A stretch of DNA of 39,292 nucleotides. It comes from JAICWY01 sp964531205. GTDB taxonomy: Bacteria; Vulcanimicrobiota; Vulcanimicrobiia; Vulcanimicrobiales; Vulcanimicrobiaceae. Within the stretch, counting starts at the first letter, position 1. Each line of letters opens with the position of its first letter. Location of the stretch: positions 1 to 39,292 of the forward strand of contig CAZHGH010000022.1 of NCBI GenBank assembly GCA_964531205.1, read 5' to 3'. The position numbers were made by a program, and so were the translations under genes. Shown here in pieces: positions 16,571 through 24,767 of this stretch. The notes beneath the pieces are model-generated. The model did not search any database. It saw nothing but the letters and a program-made list of their open reading frames with translations, and had not been told where the DNA came from.

Positions 16571-17081
16571 TATACTTCACAACCGCGCCCGGTCCAGCAT
16601 TGTACGCGGCGATCGCCAAACGGAGATCACCGTGAAAACGATCCAGCAGCCCCCGAATGTAACGCGTGCCACCGTAAATATTTTGTCCGGGATCGTACGC
16701 ATCGGACACGCCCAGCTCCGCAGCGGTTGCCGGCTCGAGCTGCATGAGGCCTTGCGCGCCCGTCTTCGAGGTAGCGTTCGCATCGAATCCGGACTCGTTT
16801 GCAATGATCGCCTTGACGAGCGCCGGATCGACGCCCCAAGCGCCGGCGTTGGCGTTCACGAGACGTTCTATTTGCGCGGGCGGTACGATGGCGGGGACTT
16901 GCGATACCGCTTCCTGCGTCGCAGCGGTTGTCACCGGATCGGCTCCGCCGCCCATTGCGGAGGATACGAGCTGGGCGAACGAACCCGGCGCCTCAGCGGG
17001 GGTCGCGGACGGCCTGACGGTTTCCCCGGATATCTGCGCTATTCGGCGCATAACCGCGGCAATATCGCTTGCAATATCCAT
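16491..17081 (-). CDS. SLT-type lytic transglycosylase, probably flagellum-associated
   Basis: A 196-residue protein with a C-terminal SLT (lytic transglycosylase) domain. The catalytic Glu96 lies in ANESGFD, with GAQGLMQLEPATA and AYNAGPGAVVKYNG as the further family motifs. Residues 1-70 are disordered-looking and no Sec signal peptide is present. That is typical of peptidoglycan hydrolases exported through the flagellar channel itself to open the wall for the rod. It starts 4 bases after the fliI stop, which supports that job. Confidence 0.85.
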   Translation of the reverse strand: MDIASDIAAVMRRIAQISGETVRPSATPAEAPGSFAQLVSSAMGGGADPVTTAATQEAVSQVPAIVPPAQIERLVNANAGAWGVDPALVKAIIANESGFDANATSKTGAQGLMQLEPATAAELGVSDAYDPGQNIYGGTRYIRGLLDRFHGDLRLAIAAYNAGPGAVVKYNGVPPYAETQQYVENVLDAYQKYKAQ

Positions 17082-17085
17082 GCGT

Positions 17086-18318
17086 CTACCTCAGTCTATC
17101 GGCAAGCGCGGCAAGGCCCGATAGCGTTCGCTCCGGTTGCTCAGCTGGGCCGGCCTGGCGTAAAAACGCGCGCAACTCGGCTTCGGCGGCAACGGCACGC
17201 AGCGTAAACCCGTCTGCCGGGACTATGCCGAGCGCCCGGGCATCTTGGGATTCGGAAAGTGCCGAAACGGCGTGCCGGATCAGTGCGGCGTCTTCTGCGT
17301 GCGCCGGCTCCACGACGGCGTGCATCGTGCGGCTCACGCTTGCCGCGACGTCGATCGCCGGAAAATGCCCGCGCCGCGCAAGCGCCGGCGACAATTCGAT
17401 ATGGCCGTCGAGCAGAGAACGCGCAGCCTCGCTTACCGGATCCCGCTCGTCGCCATCGGACAGAACCGTCGCAACGAGCGTTATAGAACCGCCGCAAGCA
17501 TTTCCCGCAACCTCAACGCACCTTGCAATTTCGGAAAAAACAACAGGCGGATAGCCGCCTCGGCCGACCGGCTCGCCCATTGCAATGCCCAGTTCGCGCA
17601 ACGCGCCCGCGTAACGCGCGAGACTGTCGAGAATGAGCAACACGTGCAATCCGCGAGAACGCAGCGCGGCTGCTTGCGCAAGCGCGATGCGGCCGGCCCG
17701 AATGCGTTCCGCGGCGCCGCGATCGCTTGTTGCGCACACAATAGACGCGTGGGCCGGGACGTTACGCATCCACTCTTCCGCTTCACGTCCGCGTTCGCCG
17801 ACGAGCCCGACGACAACGGCATCTGCAAATGCTCCGGCGACGGCCAGCTGCAACAACGTCGACTTGCCCGTGCCCGGAAGACCGAAGACGCCGATGCGTG
17901 CGCCGCGGCCGATCGTCAGAAGCGCGTCGATCGCACGAATACCTGTCCAAAACGGATGAACTACCGGCTCGCGCTGCGCGGGAGAAGGCGCATGCAGTAC
18001 GGTTGAAGCCAATCGTCCGCGAACCGGCGGCCCGTCGTCGAGCGGGTTCCCGCGAGTGTCGACGCATCGGCCGAGCAGCGGCGTTCCAAGCGGCATACAC
18101 GCTGCAGAAAAATCGATCGTCGCTTCATCGCCCGTCGCGACGCCGTCGACGTCATCGTGCAAGGCGATCGAAGCGCGCGTTCCTGCTACGCCGCTTACTG
18201 TACCGTAAAGCGAACCCGCGCTCGTGACGATTCGCACGCCGTCGCCGACAATCGCGCCTGCAATACGCGCTTCGAGTACGGCCGAACGAGCTGAAAGAAC
18301 CGTACCATGCGCGATCAC
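17086..18318 (-). CDS. fliI: Flagellar-type export ATPase FliI
   Basis: A 410-residue F1-beta-like ATPase that energises type III export. Walker A is GLPGTGKS at residues 146-153; GLVGERGREAEEW follows, and LLILDSLARYA is the Walker B region with the RYA signature. PLGTPLLGRCVDTRGNPLD and GIRAIDALLTIGRG are family blocks. The frame extends upstream to 18579, but the GTG at 18318 overlaps the fliH stop (GTGA) and gives the family N-terminus. The length is a little under the usual 440. Confidence 0.93.
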   Translation of the reverse strand: MIAHGTVLSARSAVLEARIAGAIVGDGVRIVTSAGSLYGTVSGVAGTRASIALHDDVDGVATGDEATIDFSAACMPLGTPLLGRCVDTRGNPLDDGPPVRGRLASTVLHAPSPAQREPVVHPFWTGIRAIDALLTIGRGARIGVFGLPGTGKSTLLQLAVAGAFADAVVVGLVGERGREAEEWMRNVPAHASIVCATSDRGAAERIRAGRIALAQAAALRSRGLHVLLILDSLARYAGALRELGIAMGEPVGRGGYPPVVFSEIARCVEVAGNACGGSITLVATVLSDGDERDPVSEAARSLLDGHIELSPALARRGHFPAIDVAASVSRTMHAVVEPAHAEDAALIRHAVSALSESQDARALGIVPADGFTLRAVAAEAELRAFLRQAGPAEQPERTLSGLAALADRLR

Positions 18319-18800
18319 GTTGCCAGCTCTCGCAGCACTGCTTGTAAACGAACGCCGAGCGACGCGTCGACGAACCCGTCGCGCAATTCGAGGATTGCAT
18401 CGCCTCGTGAAAGCGATGCATCGGCTATCGCCGGAATCCTGGATTTCAGCGTTGCAACATCCTCCGGATGCACGCGCACTCGCAACGGCTCTTCGGCACA
18501 GAAGCGCTGCAACGTGCGATCCACGATGCGCTCGATATCGGCCGGCCGAAGTTGCAGTTCGCGCGCGAGCACGTCGCATGCAACGTCGCAGAGCAATTGT
18601 TCGATAGCGCTTTCAAGCGCTTCCGTCACGCGAGCGTTGAAGAGTCGAACGTCGCGTAAAAGGTTCGATTCCGCGATCGCGAGGTCTGGCGCGGGTTCGA
18701 TTATTTCTTCTTCGTTTTCAATTGTTGGTTCGGCGCGCTCCGGTTCGCCTGATGCGAACAGGGTAGCGGCAAGGCTGCGAAATTCGTCAGGCGTTCGCAA
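18315..18800 (-). CDS. fliH: FliH-like export ATPase regulator
   Basis: About 161 residues in the usual fliH position between fliF and fliI. An acidic N-terminal part (EPTIENEEEIIEPAPD) is followed by a helix and a C-terminal domain with VCDVLAREL-like and VRVHPEDVATLKSR segments; the latter (V.V.P.D...L) is the FliH/YscL signature. The likely start is the TTG at 18800, which overlaps the end of fliF by 14 bases; no ATG or GTG fits better. FliH binds FliI and holds it at the export gate. Confidence 0.78.
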   Translation of the reverse strand: MRTPDEFRSLAATLFASGEPERAEPTIENEEEIIEPAPDLAIAESNLLRDVRLFNARVTEALESAIEQLLCDVACDVLARELQLRPADIERIVDRTLQRFCAEEPLRVRVHPEDVATLKSRIPAIADASLSRGDAILELRDGFVDASLGVRLQAVLRELAT

Positions 18801-20250
18801 TGAAGGACTCCGCGTCTGAAAGCAGCGGTGATGTAGGACGCTGCATACGCCGAACGATCGCGGCGCGCTCGTGCTCCGGATACATGTCGAGAACTGCGGC
18901 GGCCGTAGCAGCCGGCAATGCGCTGATAATTGCCGCAGCGGCGTGCGGCGGCTCCTTTGCAAGCACGCCGCGAACACCCGCAGGCGGAATGCCCGATACC
19001 GCCGCAGCAGTGCGTGAAAGCGCAACACGCTCGCTAAGCGTTTTTAAAAGCGATCCTACCGGCGCTCCGGCCCATCGAAGTGCGACAAGCGCGGCAATTG
19101 CGGCGACAAGCGTAGGCAGCAGCGGAACGATTGCGCCGTAGGCTAACCACCATCCGTCTCTCTTCGGCGTCAATGCATGCGTAAACGTGACGGCCGCAAC
19201 GTCGAGCGTATCTCCACGGCGCGTATCGATGCCTAGCGTAGCGCCGGCTAAGCTGCGTATTTGAGCGAGATCGACGCCGCGCTGCGCGTCGACGAACACG
19301 GCGGCCGAAACGCGCGAAATACGCGCGCCATCGGCACTTGCGCTCTCTTCGTGCGTGTCGCTGCCGCGATCGAGCTGCTGATTGGAGCGATCGTAGCGCT
19401 TACCATCGCCGGCATAGCGCTCGTCCTGCGTCGTCGCGGCGATCGCTGCACCGGAAATCGGCGTACGGCGAATCTCGCGGCTCGTTACGCTTCGCCGGTC
19501 GTAATCGACGTGAACGCGAACGATCGTTGCTCCGGCGCCGATGGTACTATCGAGCGCGCTTTGTAGCGAACGCTGAAGGTCGCTTGCGTCGTCTGCAGCA
19601 GAACCTTGTCCGAGCGCGATGCCGCGATCGTCGACGATGGCAACGTTGCGTTGATCGAGGCCCGGTACGCTTGCCGCAACGAACATTCGGATCCCGGTAA
19701 CGGCGTCCAGCGAAAGACGTGCTCCAGGCACCAAACGCAAACGTACGCTTGCAGTGGCCTCGCGCGCGGTATCGTCGGCAAAATAGCCAGGCTTTGCGGG
19801 CGCGATAATAACACGCGCGTCTTGCACGCCGTCGATTCCTCGCAGCCCGAGTTCGATATCGCCCGCGAGCGCGCCGCGCGTCTGCGCATCGATGACGGCC
19901 TGAGGTGTAAGGGCGCCGAGTTTTCCTAAAACGTCGTTCGACGTATCGATGTGCGCGTGCGGAACGCCCGCCATCGACAAGCGGAGGAGCAAATCGTTTC
20001 GCCTCCGCATGTCGACCAAAACGTTGTCCGAGGTGGGCGTAAACGGGATGTTCCAAGAAGCGAGCCGCTCCTGAACCTCGCCGAGCTGATCGGGGTGTAA
20101 GGGCGTTGCGAACAATGCCAGTCGTTGTTGATGCAGAGCGATCGCCATAACCAGCGAAACGAACGTCAGCGCACACAGGCCCGCGATAGCGCAAAGTTTT
20201 ACGGATCTAGGTAGCGCACCAATACGTGCGAGAAGCGCAGCTGCGTCCAA
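18787..20250 (-). CDS. fliF: FliF MS-ring protein with a C-terminal FliG-like extension
   Basis: 487 residues. A membrane helix at 19-39 is followed by ring-building domains (LFATPLHPDQLGEVQERLAS; LSMAGVP; GVQDARVIIAPAKPGYF), a low-complexity loop at 260-310 and a second membrane helix at 367-392. Residues 424-471 (GVRGVLAKEPPHAAAAIISAL, then AAAVLDMYPEHERAAIVRRM) resemble the FliG middle armadillo-like domain (pattern E.P...A.VLS.L...A..VL..LPE..R..V..RI). No separate fliG follows, although fliG normally lies between fliF and fliH. The FliG C-terminal torque domain is not present. The start is TTG 20250, four bases after fliE, with AGGT upstream. Confidence 0.88.
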   Translation of the reverse strand: MDAAALLARIGALPRSVKLCAIAGLCALTFVSLVMAIALHQQRLALFATPLHPDQLGEVQERLASWNIPFTPTSDNVLVDMRRRNDLLLRLSMAGVPHAHIDTSNDVLGKLGALTPQAVIDAQTRGALAGDIELGLRGIDGVQDARVIIAPAKPGYFADDTAREATASVRLRLVPGARLSLDAVTGIRMFVAASVPGLDQRNVAIVDDRGIALGQGSAADDASDLQRSLQSALDSTIGAGATIVRVHVDYDRRSVTSREIRRTPISGAAIAATTQDERYAGDGKRYDRSNQQLDRGSDTHEESASADGARISRVSAAVFVDAQRGVDLAQIRSLAGATLGIDTRRGDTLDVAAVTFTHALTPKRDGWWLAYGAIVPLLPTLVAAIAALVALRWAGAPVGSLLKTLSERVALSRTAAAVSGIPPAGVRGVLAKEPPHAAAAIISALPAATAAAVLDMYPEHERAAIVRRMQRPTSPLLSDAESFIANA

Positions 20251-20253
20251 AGC

Positions 20254-20523
20254 TTATACCTGCATGTTGAATAAGGACTGAAGTGCCTGCGTCGTGCGTT
20301 GCACCGCTGCGGTTGCTACGGAAAGCGCGACGTCCGCGCGTGCGCGTTCGTAGATCGCGCTTTGCAAATCGCCGGTTCCGGATGCAAAGGCATCCTCCGA
20401 TTGCTGCGCTTTTCCGAGCACAGCCCCGACATCGTCGAGCATTTGCGCGAACGCGTTTGCTTGCGGCGCAGGCGCGGCCGGTGCAATCGGCGCGACATCG
20501 GGAATCAGCGCTTCAACTCTCAT
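20254..20523 (-). CDS. fliE: Flagellar MS-ring/rod junction protein FliE
   Basis: An 89-residue FliE-family protein. FAQMLDDVGAVLGKAQQSED and the terminal LFNMQV are family-like, with the pattern D...A..EA..AL.......R....A...I..MQ. FliE joins the MS ring to the proximal rod and is an early export substrate. It overlaps flgC by ATGA and is followed by fliF. The length is slightly under the usual 100. Confidence 0.82.
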   Translation of the reverse strand: MRVEALIPDVAPIAPAAPAPQANAFAQMLDDVGAVLGKAQQSEDAFASGTGDLQSAIYERARADVALSVATAAVQRTTQALQSLFNMQV

Positions 20524-20855
20524 ACTTTGCCCATCTCGATGGTGCGTTCTGCGAGGCGCTTACCGATGTCGAAGATCGACGCGTTCGCTTCATACGCGCG
20601 CGATGCGTTCAGCACTGCAACCATCTCCGTCAACGTGTCGACGCTCGAACCGCGCTGCAAGTGCGATCCCGTTACGGCGATCTGCGGCGCGTCGTCATCT
20701 TCACGAAGCAGGTGAAAATTCGGAACGAGCCGCTCGTACGAACCCTTCGGTCCTGCTGCTTCCGCCGCCGCAACGTTGCGTGCTTCGATATCGAGCACTG
20801 CGCGCTGCGCTTCCATACCGCTCGCTGCTGTCGCGAGCAAGCCGAGACTATCCAT
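20520..20855 (-). CDS. flgC: Proximal rod protein FlgC
   Basis: A 111-residue FlgC-family rod protein, shorter than the usual 134. The N-terminal helix (LLATAASGMEAQRAVLDIEARNVA in two parts) matches the rod pattern with A.SGM.AQR. The C-terminal helix (LTEMVAVLNASRAYEANASI) matches the M...SRAYEAN signature of FlgC. The central loop is shortened. It overlaps flgB and fliE, giving the classic flgB-flgC-fliE order. Confidence 0.88.
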   Translation of the reverse strand: MDSLGLLATAASGMEAQRAVLDIEARNVAAAEAAGPKGSYERLVPNFHLLREDDDAPQIAVTGSHLQRGSSVDTLTEMVAVLNASRAYEANASIFDIGKRLAERTIEMGKV

Positions 20856-21066
20856 GCGTCACGCTCTTTATCTCGGCCAGGCGTGCATGCATCGCGTTCA
20901 AGAGCGCTTCGGTAAAAATAGCTTTTTCGGCAACACCTGCCATCGCGGCGTCCGTACGCGAATCGCCCAGCGGAGTTTGCGCGCGCGAGGTATTCGATGC
21001 CGCGGCGGCAAGTGCGCGCGTGGACGTGGATAGTGCGCCGTTCAATGAGGCAGCTACGTCAAACAT
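20848..21066 (-). CDS. flgB: Miniature FlgB-like rod protein
   Basis: 72 residues, against about 130 for FlgB. The opening MFDVAASLNGALSTSTRALA resembles FlgB, SNTSRAQTP is a degenerate form of the NIANANTPGY motif, and the last 25 residues form a helix (FTEALLNAMHARLAEIKS). Its place before flgC and fliE supports the name. The middle of the normal protein is absent. It is the first gene of the cluster; the 66-base leader holds the hairpin CGCGGC TTATT GCCGCG (21081-21097) and no clear promoter. Confidence 0.6.
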   Translation of the reverse strand: MFDVAASLNGALSTSTRALAAAASNTSRAQTPLGDSRTDAAMAGVAEKAIFTEALLNAMHARLAEIKSVTHG

Positions 21067-21132
21067 GCACAGAGCGTACGCGCGGCTTATTGCCGCGGCA
21101 CGCCCAACATGTTGCCGTTATGCGAAACGAAT

Positions 21133-22083
21133 CTAGTTCGGAGGCTCCGTCATGACGTTTTCCTTCGTCATAAACATCGACTCGAAGAAACTGGCCGGAT
21201 GCGTTACAGGCGCAACGTCCTCAAACGAGATGCTCGCGCGATCGTAGCGGTGGTCGCCTACGCCGACCGGCGCTTGCGCAACTTCCGAAGCGATGTATCG
21301 CGCGCCGCCGACGTCGGCGAATGTTACAAGCCAGGGAACGCGCGAGTTCGTGAAGTTATATGCGGTAAGCAAACGCCGCGTTTGATACGTCTGCGTTTCG
21401 ACCCATAGTTCGCGCAGGCGGAAGCGATTCGGTTGACTTGCCGGGTGCATCACTAAATGATAGCAGTCGGCGCCGTCGACGTTTTCAATGCCCGTGAGTT
21501 CGATTGTATATTGATGGGCTATCGCCGTTACGGAGGCGATCGATTTCAGTTGCCCGTCGGAACCAATCTGCTGCGCCTTTACTACCGGCATCGGGTCGTG
21601 GTACTGACTGCGAATTTGCGCGACGAGGTCGTCGCTATTGGAAGGATCGGTTGTGAGCGGTAGGCCCAGGCCGAAAGAGTAGTTCGGTGCCAGCACGGGG
21701 ATGCCGAGATAATCGACCGCTTCACCGGGATTGCCCACGCGCTTGTCCATAAGGTTGATGTGCTGGCGTTTTGGGAGCAAATGAATCGTAACGCCGGTGG
21801 GGTTCACCGGATTCACCTGCTCCTCGTCGCTCACCGCGCCGACATGGATCTTGCCGCTGGGCTGCTCGAAAAACGCATGGTAGTGCTTCGTCTTTAAAAC
21901 GCCGCGCTCGTCAACGTCCACGCGAATTGTGTACGCCAAAAATTCCGGATACCGCTGCGCGGCCCACGCAGCACGGGTGCGCGCGTAGATTTGATACGGG
22001 TCGCTAAGCAGACCCGCATTGCCGGCGGGAGCGCCCGCCGTTGCGAAGAGCACCATGCACATCCCGAGAGCCGCGTGCTTCAT
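21133..22083 (-). CDS. Exported protein of unknown function (LolA-like size and context)
   Basis: A 316-residue protein with a signal peptide (MKHAALGMCMVLFATAGAPA, cleavage near NAG). The body is beta-rich, with alternating hydrophobic strands and the block GADCYHLVMHPASQPNRFRL, then LRELWVETQTYQTRRLL, which recall lipoprotein-carrier-like folds (LolA/LolB, DUF1571-type) without a firm match. The ATG at 22083 is preferred over 22110 because it gives a clean signal peptide. It is probably periplasmic. A TATAGA -10-like string lies about 30 bases upstream, but no -35 matches. Confidence 0.6.
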   Translation of the reverse strand: MKHAALGMCMVLFATAGAPAGNAGLLSDPYQIYARTRAAWAAQRYPEFLAYTIRVDVDERGVLKTKHYHAFFEQPSGKIHVGAVSDEEQVNPVNPTGVTIHLLPKRQHINLMDKRVGNPGEAVDYLGIPVLAPNYSFGLGLPLTTDPSNSDDLVAQIRSQYHDPMPVVKAQQIGSDGQLKSIASVTAIAHQYTIELTGIENVDGADCYHLVMHPASQPNRFRLRELWVETQTYQTRRLLTAYNFTNSRVPWLVTFADVGGARYIASEVAQAPVGVGDHRYDRASISFEDVAPVTHPASFFESMFMTKENVMTEPPN

Positions 22084-22186
22084 TCTTGATTTCTTTCCCC
22101 GTCCGGCCACATCTATAATGGCCCCACGGTCTTAGAACTTCCGGCAGAAGCACGCCCTTAACTTCCCAGAGTGGGTACGCCTCGGC

Positions 22187-22654
22187 TTAGCGTTCGCTCA
22201 ACAGCATCCGGACCGTCCTCGCCACCAGCGCGTCCTGCCCTTCTCCGATAACGGTCTTCCGCAGCCGGCCGTTCCGGTCGAAGATCATTTGCGTCGGCCA
22301 GTACTGCACGCCGTAGGTATTCCACAAAGCAAAATCGTTGTCGACCGCGATTGGCCACGTTATTCCCTGGTCCGACAACGCACGCAGAACGTTCGAGCGA
22401 TCGCGCTCGAACGGCGTTTCGGGGCTATGAACGCCGACAATGGCCAAATCCGCGCCGGGGATGCTTTTTCGCAACGCATGCAACTCCGGCACGACGTGCT
22501 TGCAGTTGATGCAGTCGAAGGTAAAGACGTCGACGATCACAACTTTTCCGGCGAGCGACTGGGCTGAAGGCTTGGTTCCAATCCACGAGGCGGCGTGAAG
22601 CAGCGGCGAGAGTGTCGTAAGACCGGCAAGCAAGGCGGCGAAAAACATTACCAT
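22187..22654 (-). CDS. Exported thioredoxin-like protein with a CINC motif
   Basis: 155 residues: a short N-terminal hydrophobic segment (3-21) for export or anchoring, then a thioredoxin fold (VVIVDVFTFDCINCKHVVPE). The redox pair is Cys48 and Cys51 (CINC), as in the DipZ/TlpA-like subgroup, and YWPTQMIFDRNGR holds the cis-proline. It probably reduces or isomerises disulfides, or acts in cytochrome maturation, outside the membrane. It diverges from the TMEM175-like gene with 45 bases between starts. The 103 bases downstream to 22083 hold no gene. Confidence 0.8.
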   Translation of the reverse strand: MVMFFAALLAGLTTLSPLLHAASWIGTKPSAQSLAGKVVIVDVFTFDCINCKHVVPELHALRKSIPGADLAIVGVHSPETPFERDRSNVLRALSDQGITWPIAVDNDFALWNTYGVQYWPTQMIFDRNGRLRKTVIGEGQDALVARTVRMLLSER

Positions 22655-22699
22655 AGAGTAAGTACGACGGCGCGAAGGCGCCGGATGAATGGAGCGCTC

Positions 22700-23326
22700 A
22701 TGAGCAAGTCTCGATTCGAAGCCGCGTCCGACGGGGTATTCGCGATTGCGATTACTTTGTTGGTGCTGGGTCTCGCGGTACCGGCCGGCTCACAGTTCGC
22801 GGCAGAACCCGAGCTCATCAGCGCCTTGCGTGCGCTCTGGCCCAGTTTTCTTGCGTACGCGCTTAGTTTCGCCGTCATCGGCATCATGTGGAACAATCAC
22901 CACATGCTCTTCCGCACCGTCGAACGAATCGATCGCACGACGTGGCTTTTGAACCTGCTGCTGCTCGGAATTACGGCGTTCATACCATTTTCGACCGCGG
23001 TTTTAGGCGCGCATTACGATTTACGTCCCGCCGACGTTTTATACGGTCTGACACTTGTCGCCGCATCCATCACGTATAACGTGCTGCTTCATTACCTCAT
23101 CGCGCGGCGCGCATTCCGAAGCTTCGTTACGGAAGCCGCCGTTCGAGAAACGGTCTTTGCTTACCGCGTCGGTCTGACCGTGTACACGCTGGCGACAGTC
23201 GTTGCGTTCTTCTTCCCGACGATCAGCTTTTGGCTGTACTGGGCCATAACGGCATTTTATTTGTTTCCGCGCGGTATCGATGCCGACTTACCGGAAACCG
23301 AAGCAATTGCGACCGGCAAGCCTTGA
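22700..23326 (+). CDS. TMEM175-family potassium channel-like membrane protein
   Basis: A 208-residue protein with six predicted membrane helices. The N-terminal signature RFEAASDGVFAIAITLLVL is the TMEM175 motif (usually R..FSDGVFAI..TLL), whose isoleucine lines the potassium pore; the usual Phe is Ala here. NNHHMLFR follows in the second helix region. Bacterial members form tetrameric K+ channels. The ATG at 22700 is preferred to upstream ATG 22685 because GGAG lies five bases before it. The 3' end overlaps the convergent DUF3810 gene by 70 bases. Confidence 0.82.
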   Translation: MSKSRFEAASDGVFAIAITLLVLGLAVPAGSQFAAEPELISALRALWPSFLAYALSFAVIGIMWNNHHMLFRTVERIDRTTWLLNLLLLGITAFIPFSTAVLGAHYDLRPADVLYGLTLVAASITYNVLLHYLIARRAFRSFVTEAAVRETVFAYRVGLTVYTLATVVAFFFPTISFWLYWAITAFYLFPRGIDADLPETEAIATGKP

Positions 23327-24366
23327 GCGTCGAGCGGGATCCCCGCCATAAGCCGCGTCACTTCATCGTAGTTCTGCACGCCTGAAGCGATGCGGTTGCT
23401 TTTCAGATAGCTGTTATAAACCCGCCATGAAAAGTTCGAAAGGCGCAGGTTCACAAAGTGCTTGTTGCGCTCGCGAATCGCCGCAAAATCTTTCCAAACT
23501 TCAGGAACGAACATACTGTGCGGATAATGCTTGAGCGGCGGCAGATAAAGAAAGAGTTCGAGCCAGCCGGAGTACTGAATCGCCGCATCCTCCTCCCGGA
23601 TGCACGTAATTGCGGCAATGTAGTTCGCTTCGTCTTCGCGGTTGTAGCCGGCGGCGTGGCTCCACTCGTGCGCTTGCGCAAACGGACGCTCGAACCACAG
23701 CAAGTCCGGCGCGAGCTGCGTCTCGAGCGTGAAGGGATTGGTAAACCCGCTCGTTCCGGTTTTGTTCATGAACCATCCGGCAATTGCGGGTTTTGCAGGA
23801 GCGACACGCGGCGTCCAATCATCACCTAGGCGATTCACCACCGGAAGCCAGCTCTCGTACAGGGTGGAAAACGCTTCGCGCGTGGCGCCACCGGATCGAT
23901 TTTCGGAATGTGCGCGAGCTGCTAGCTGATTCATTTTTAAAATCGCTTGTTTGCGCAGTGCGTCGATTGTTTGCGGATTAACCCGCTGTGCATCGAACGC
24001 GGTGCGCGCTTCCACGGGCGCGCGATCGTACCCGAATCCCCAGCCTGCGTAAAACCATACGGCGAAGAATCCCGCAAGCGCGCCTACATTCAGGACTAAA
24101 CGCCAAAATGGGCGCACGCGTACGAGCATCACAATGACGGCGATGGCGCCCGCGGCTATTACAAGATCGCCCAAAGCGAACGGAAGCGGCGACGTAATGG
24201 CGGACCAAAAATGCTGCCAGTCCGGATAGTATCCGTTGCTAAACGACCGTTCGACCCACTCCGGAGAGGGATGCCACAACGCAGCAAGGATGCCGAGCAA
24301 GATAGGCGCCAAAGACGCAAAAGAGCCGCGCGAGGCGGCTCTTCCACGGTACTTGGTACGTGCCAA
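23257..24366 (-). CDS. DUF3810-type membrane zinc metalloprotease-like protein
   Basis: A 369-residue protein. Two or three membrane helices lie in residues 18-110, then a soluble domain with HEWSH at 233-237 (HExxH zinc motif) followed by NREDEAN, which supplies a third ligand Glu. This is the layout of the DUF3810 family of predicted metalloproteases, in which HE..H...E.EANY is conserved. The substrate is unknown. It starts with a TTG three bases after the rpsI stop, so it is probably co-transcribed with the ribosomal genes. The last 70 bases overlap the TMEM175-like gene on the other strand. Confidence 0.75.
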   Translation of the reverse strand: MARTKYRGRAASRGSFASLAPILLGILAALWHPSPEWVERSFSNGYYPDWQHFWSAITSPLPFALGDLVIAAGAIAVIVMLVRVRPFWRLVLNVGALAGFFAVWFYAGWGFGYDRAPVEARTAFDAQRVNPQTIDALRKQAILKMNQLAARAHSENRSGGATREAFSTLYESWLPVVNRLGDDWTPRVAPAKPAIAGWFMNKTGTSGFTNPFTLETQLAPDLLWFERPFAQAHEWSHAAGYNREDEANYIAAITCIREEDAAIQYSGWLELFLYLPPLKHYPHSMFVPEVWKDFAAIRERNKHFVNLRLSNFSWRVYNSYLKSNRIASGVQNYDEVTRLMAGIPLDAQGLPVAIASVSGKSASIPRGNK

Positions 24367-24369
24367 CGA

Positions 24370-24759
24370 TTAGCGCTTCGAGAATTGGAAGCGTTTGCGG
24401 GCGCGCTTGCGTCCGTACTTCTTCGATTCTTTTTCGCGCGGGTCACGCGTGAGCAGACCTTGCTTGCGCAGCACTTCGCGCAGCGATTCGTCCATCGAAA
24501 CGAGCGCGCGAGCGATGCCGTGGCGTACCGCGCCGGCTTGACCGGTGGGACCACCGCCTTCGGCTTTCACGTCGATGTCGAAGCGCGATCCGCTCTGCGT
24601 CGCTTCCAGCGGCTGACGAACGATCTGCTGCAGCGTCGGACGCGGAAAGTATTCGTCGATCGGCTTTTTGTTGATCGTAATGACGCCTTGGCCGAGCGAG
24701 ATTCTCACTCGTGCGATCGAGCGTTTACGGCGGCCGGTGCCTTGAAAATTATCGTTCAC
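24370..24759 (-). CDS. rpsI: Ribosomal protein S9
   Basis: 129 residues. Family blocks are GTGRRKRSIARVRI, YFPRPTLQQIVRQPL, VKAEGGGPTGQAGAVRHGIARAL in two parts, and the basic end KKYGRKRARKRFQFSKR, whose Arg terminus reaches the ribosomal P site. It is the usual partner of rplM, 8 bases downstream. Complete. Confidence 0.98.
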   Translation of the reverse strand: MNDNFQGTGRRKRSIARVRISLGQGVITINKKPIDEYFPRPTLQQIVRQPLEATQSGSRFDIDVKAEGGGPTGQAGAVRHGIARALVSMDESLREVLRKQGLLTRDPREKESKKYGRKRARKRFQFSKR

Positions 24760-24767
24760 GATAGCTC

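Noticed and set aside
17086..18579. Longer fliI reading frame with an 87-residue Arg-rich N-terminus
   Set aside because: It overprints fliH; the GTG at 18318 gives the family start and a GTGA overlap.
22125..22186. A stretch whose complement contains GGGAAGTTAAGG, reminiscent of part of 5S rRNA
   Set aside because: Only about a dozen bases resemble the 5S core; the paired ends and the rest of the molecule are missing, so it is chance similarity in an intergenic gap.
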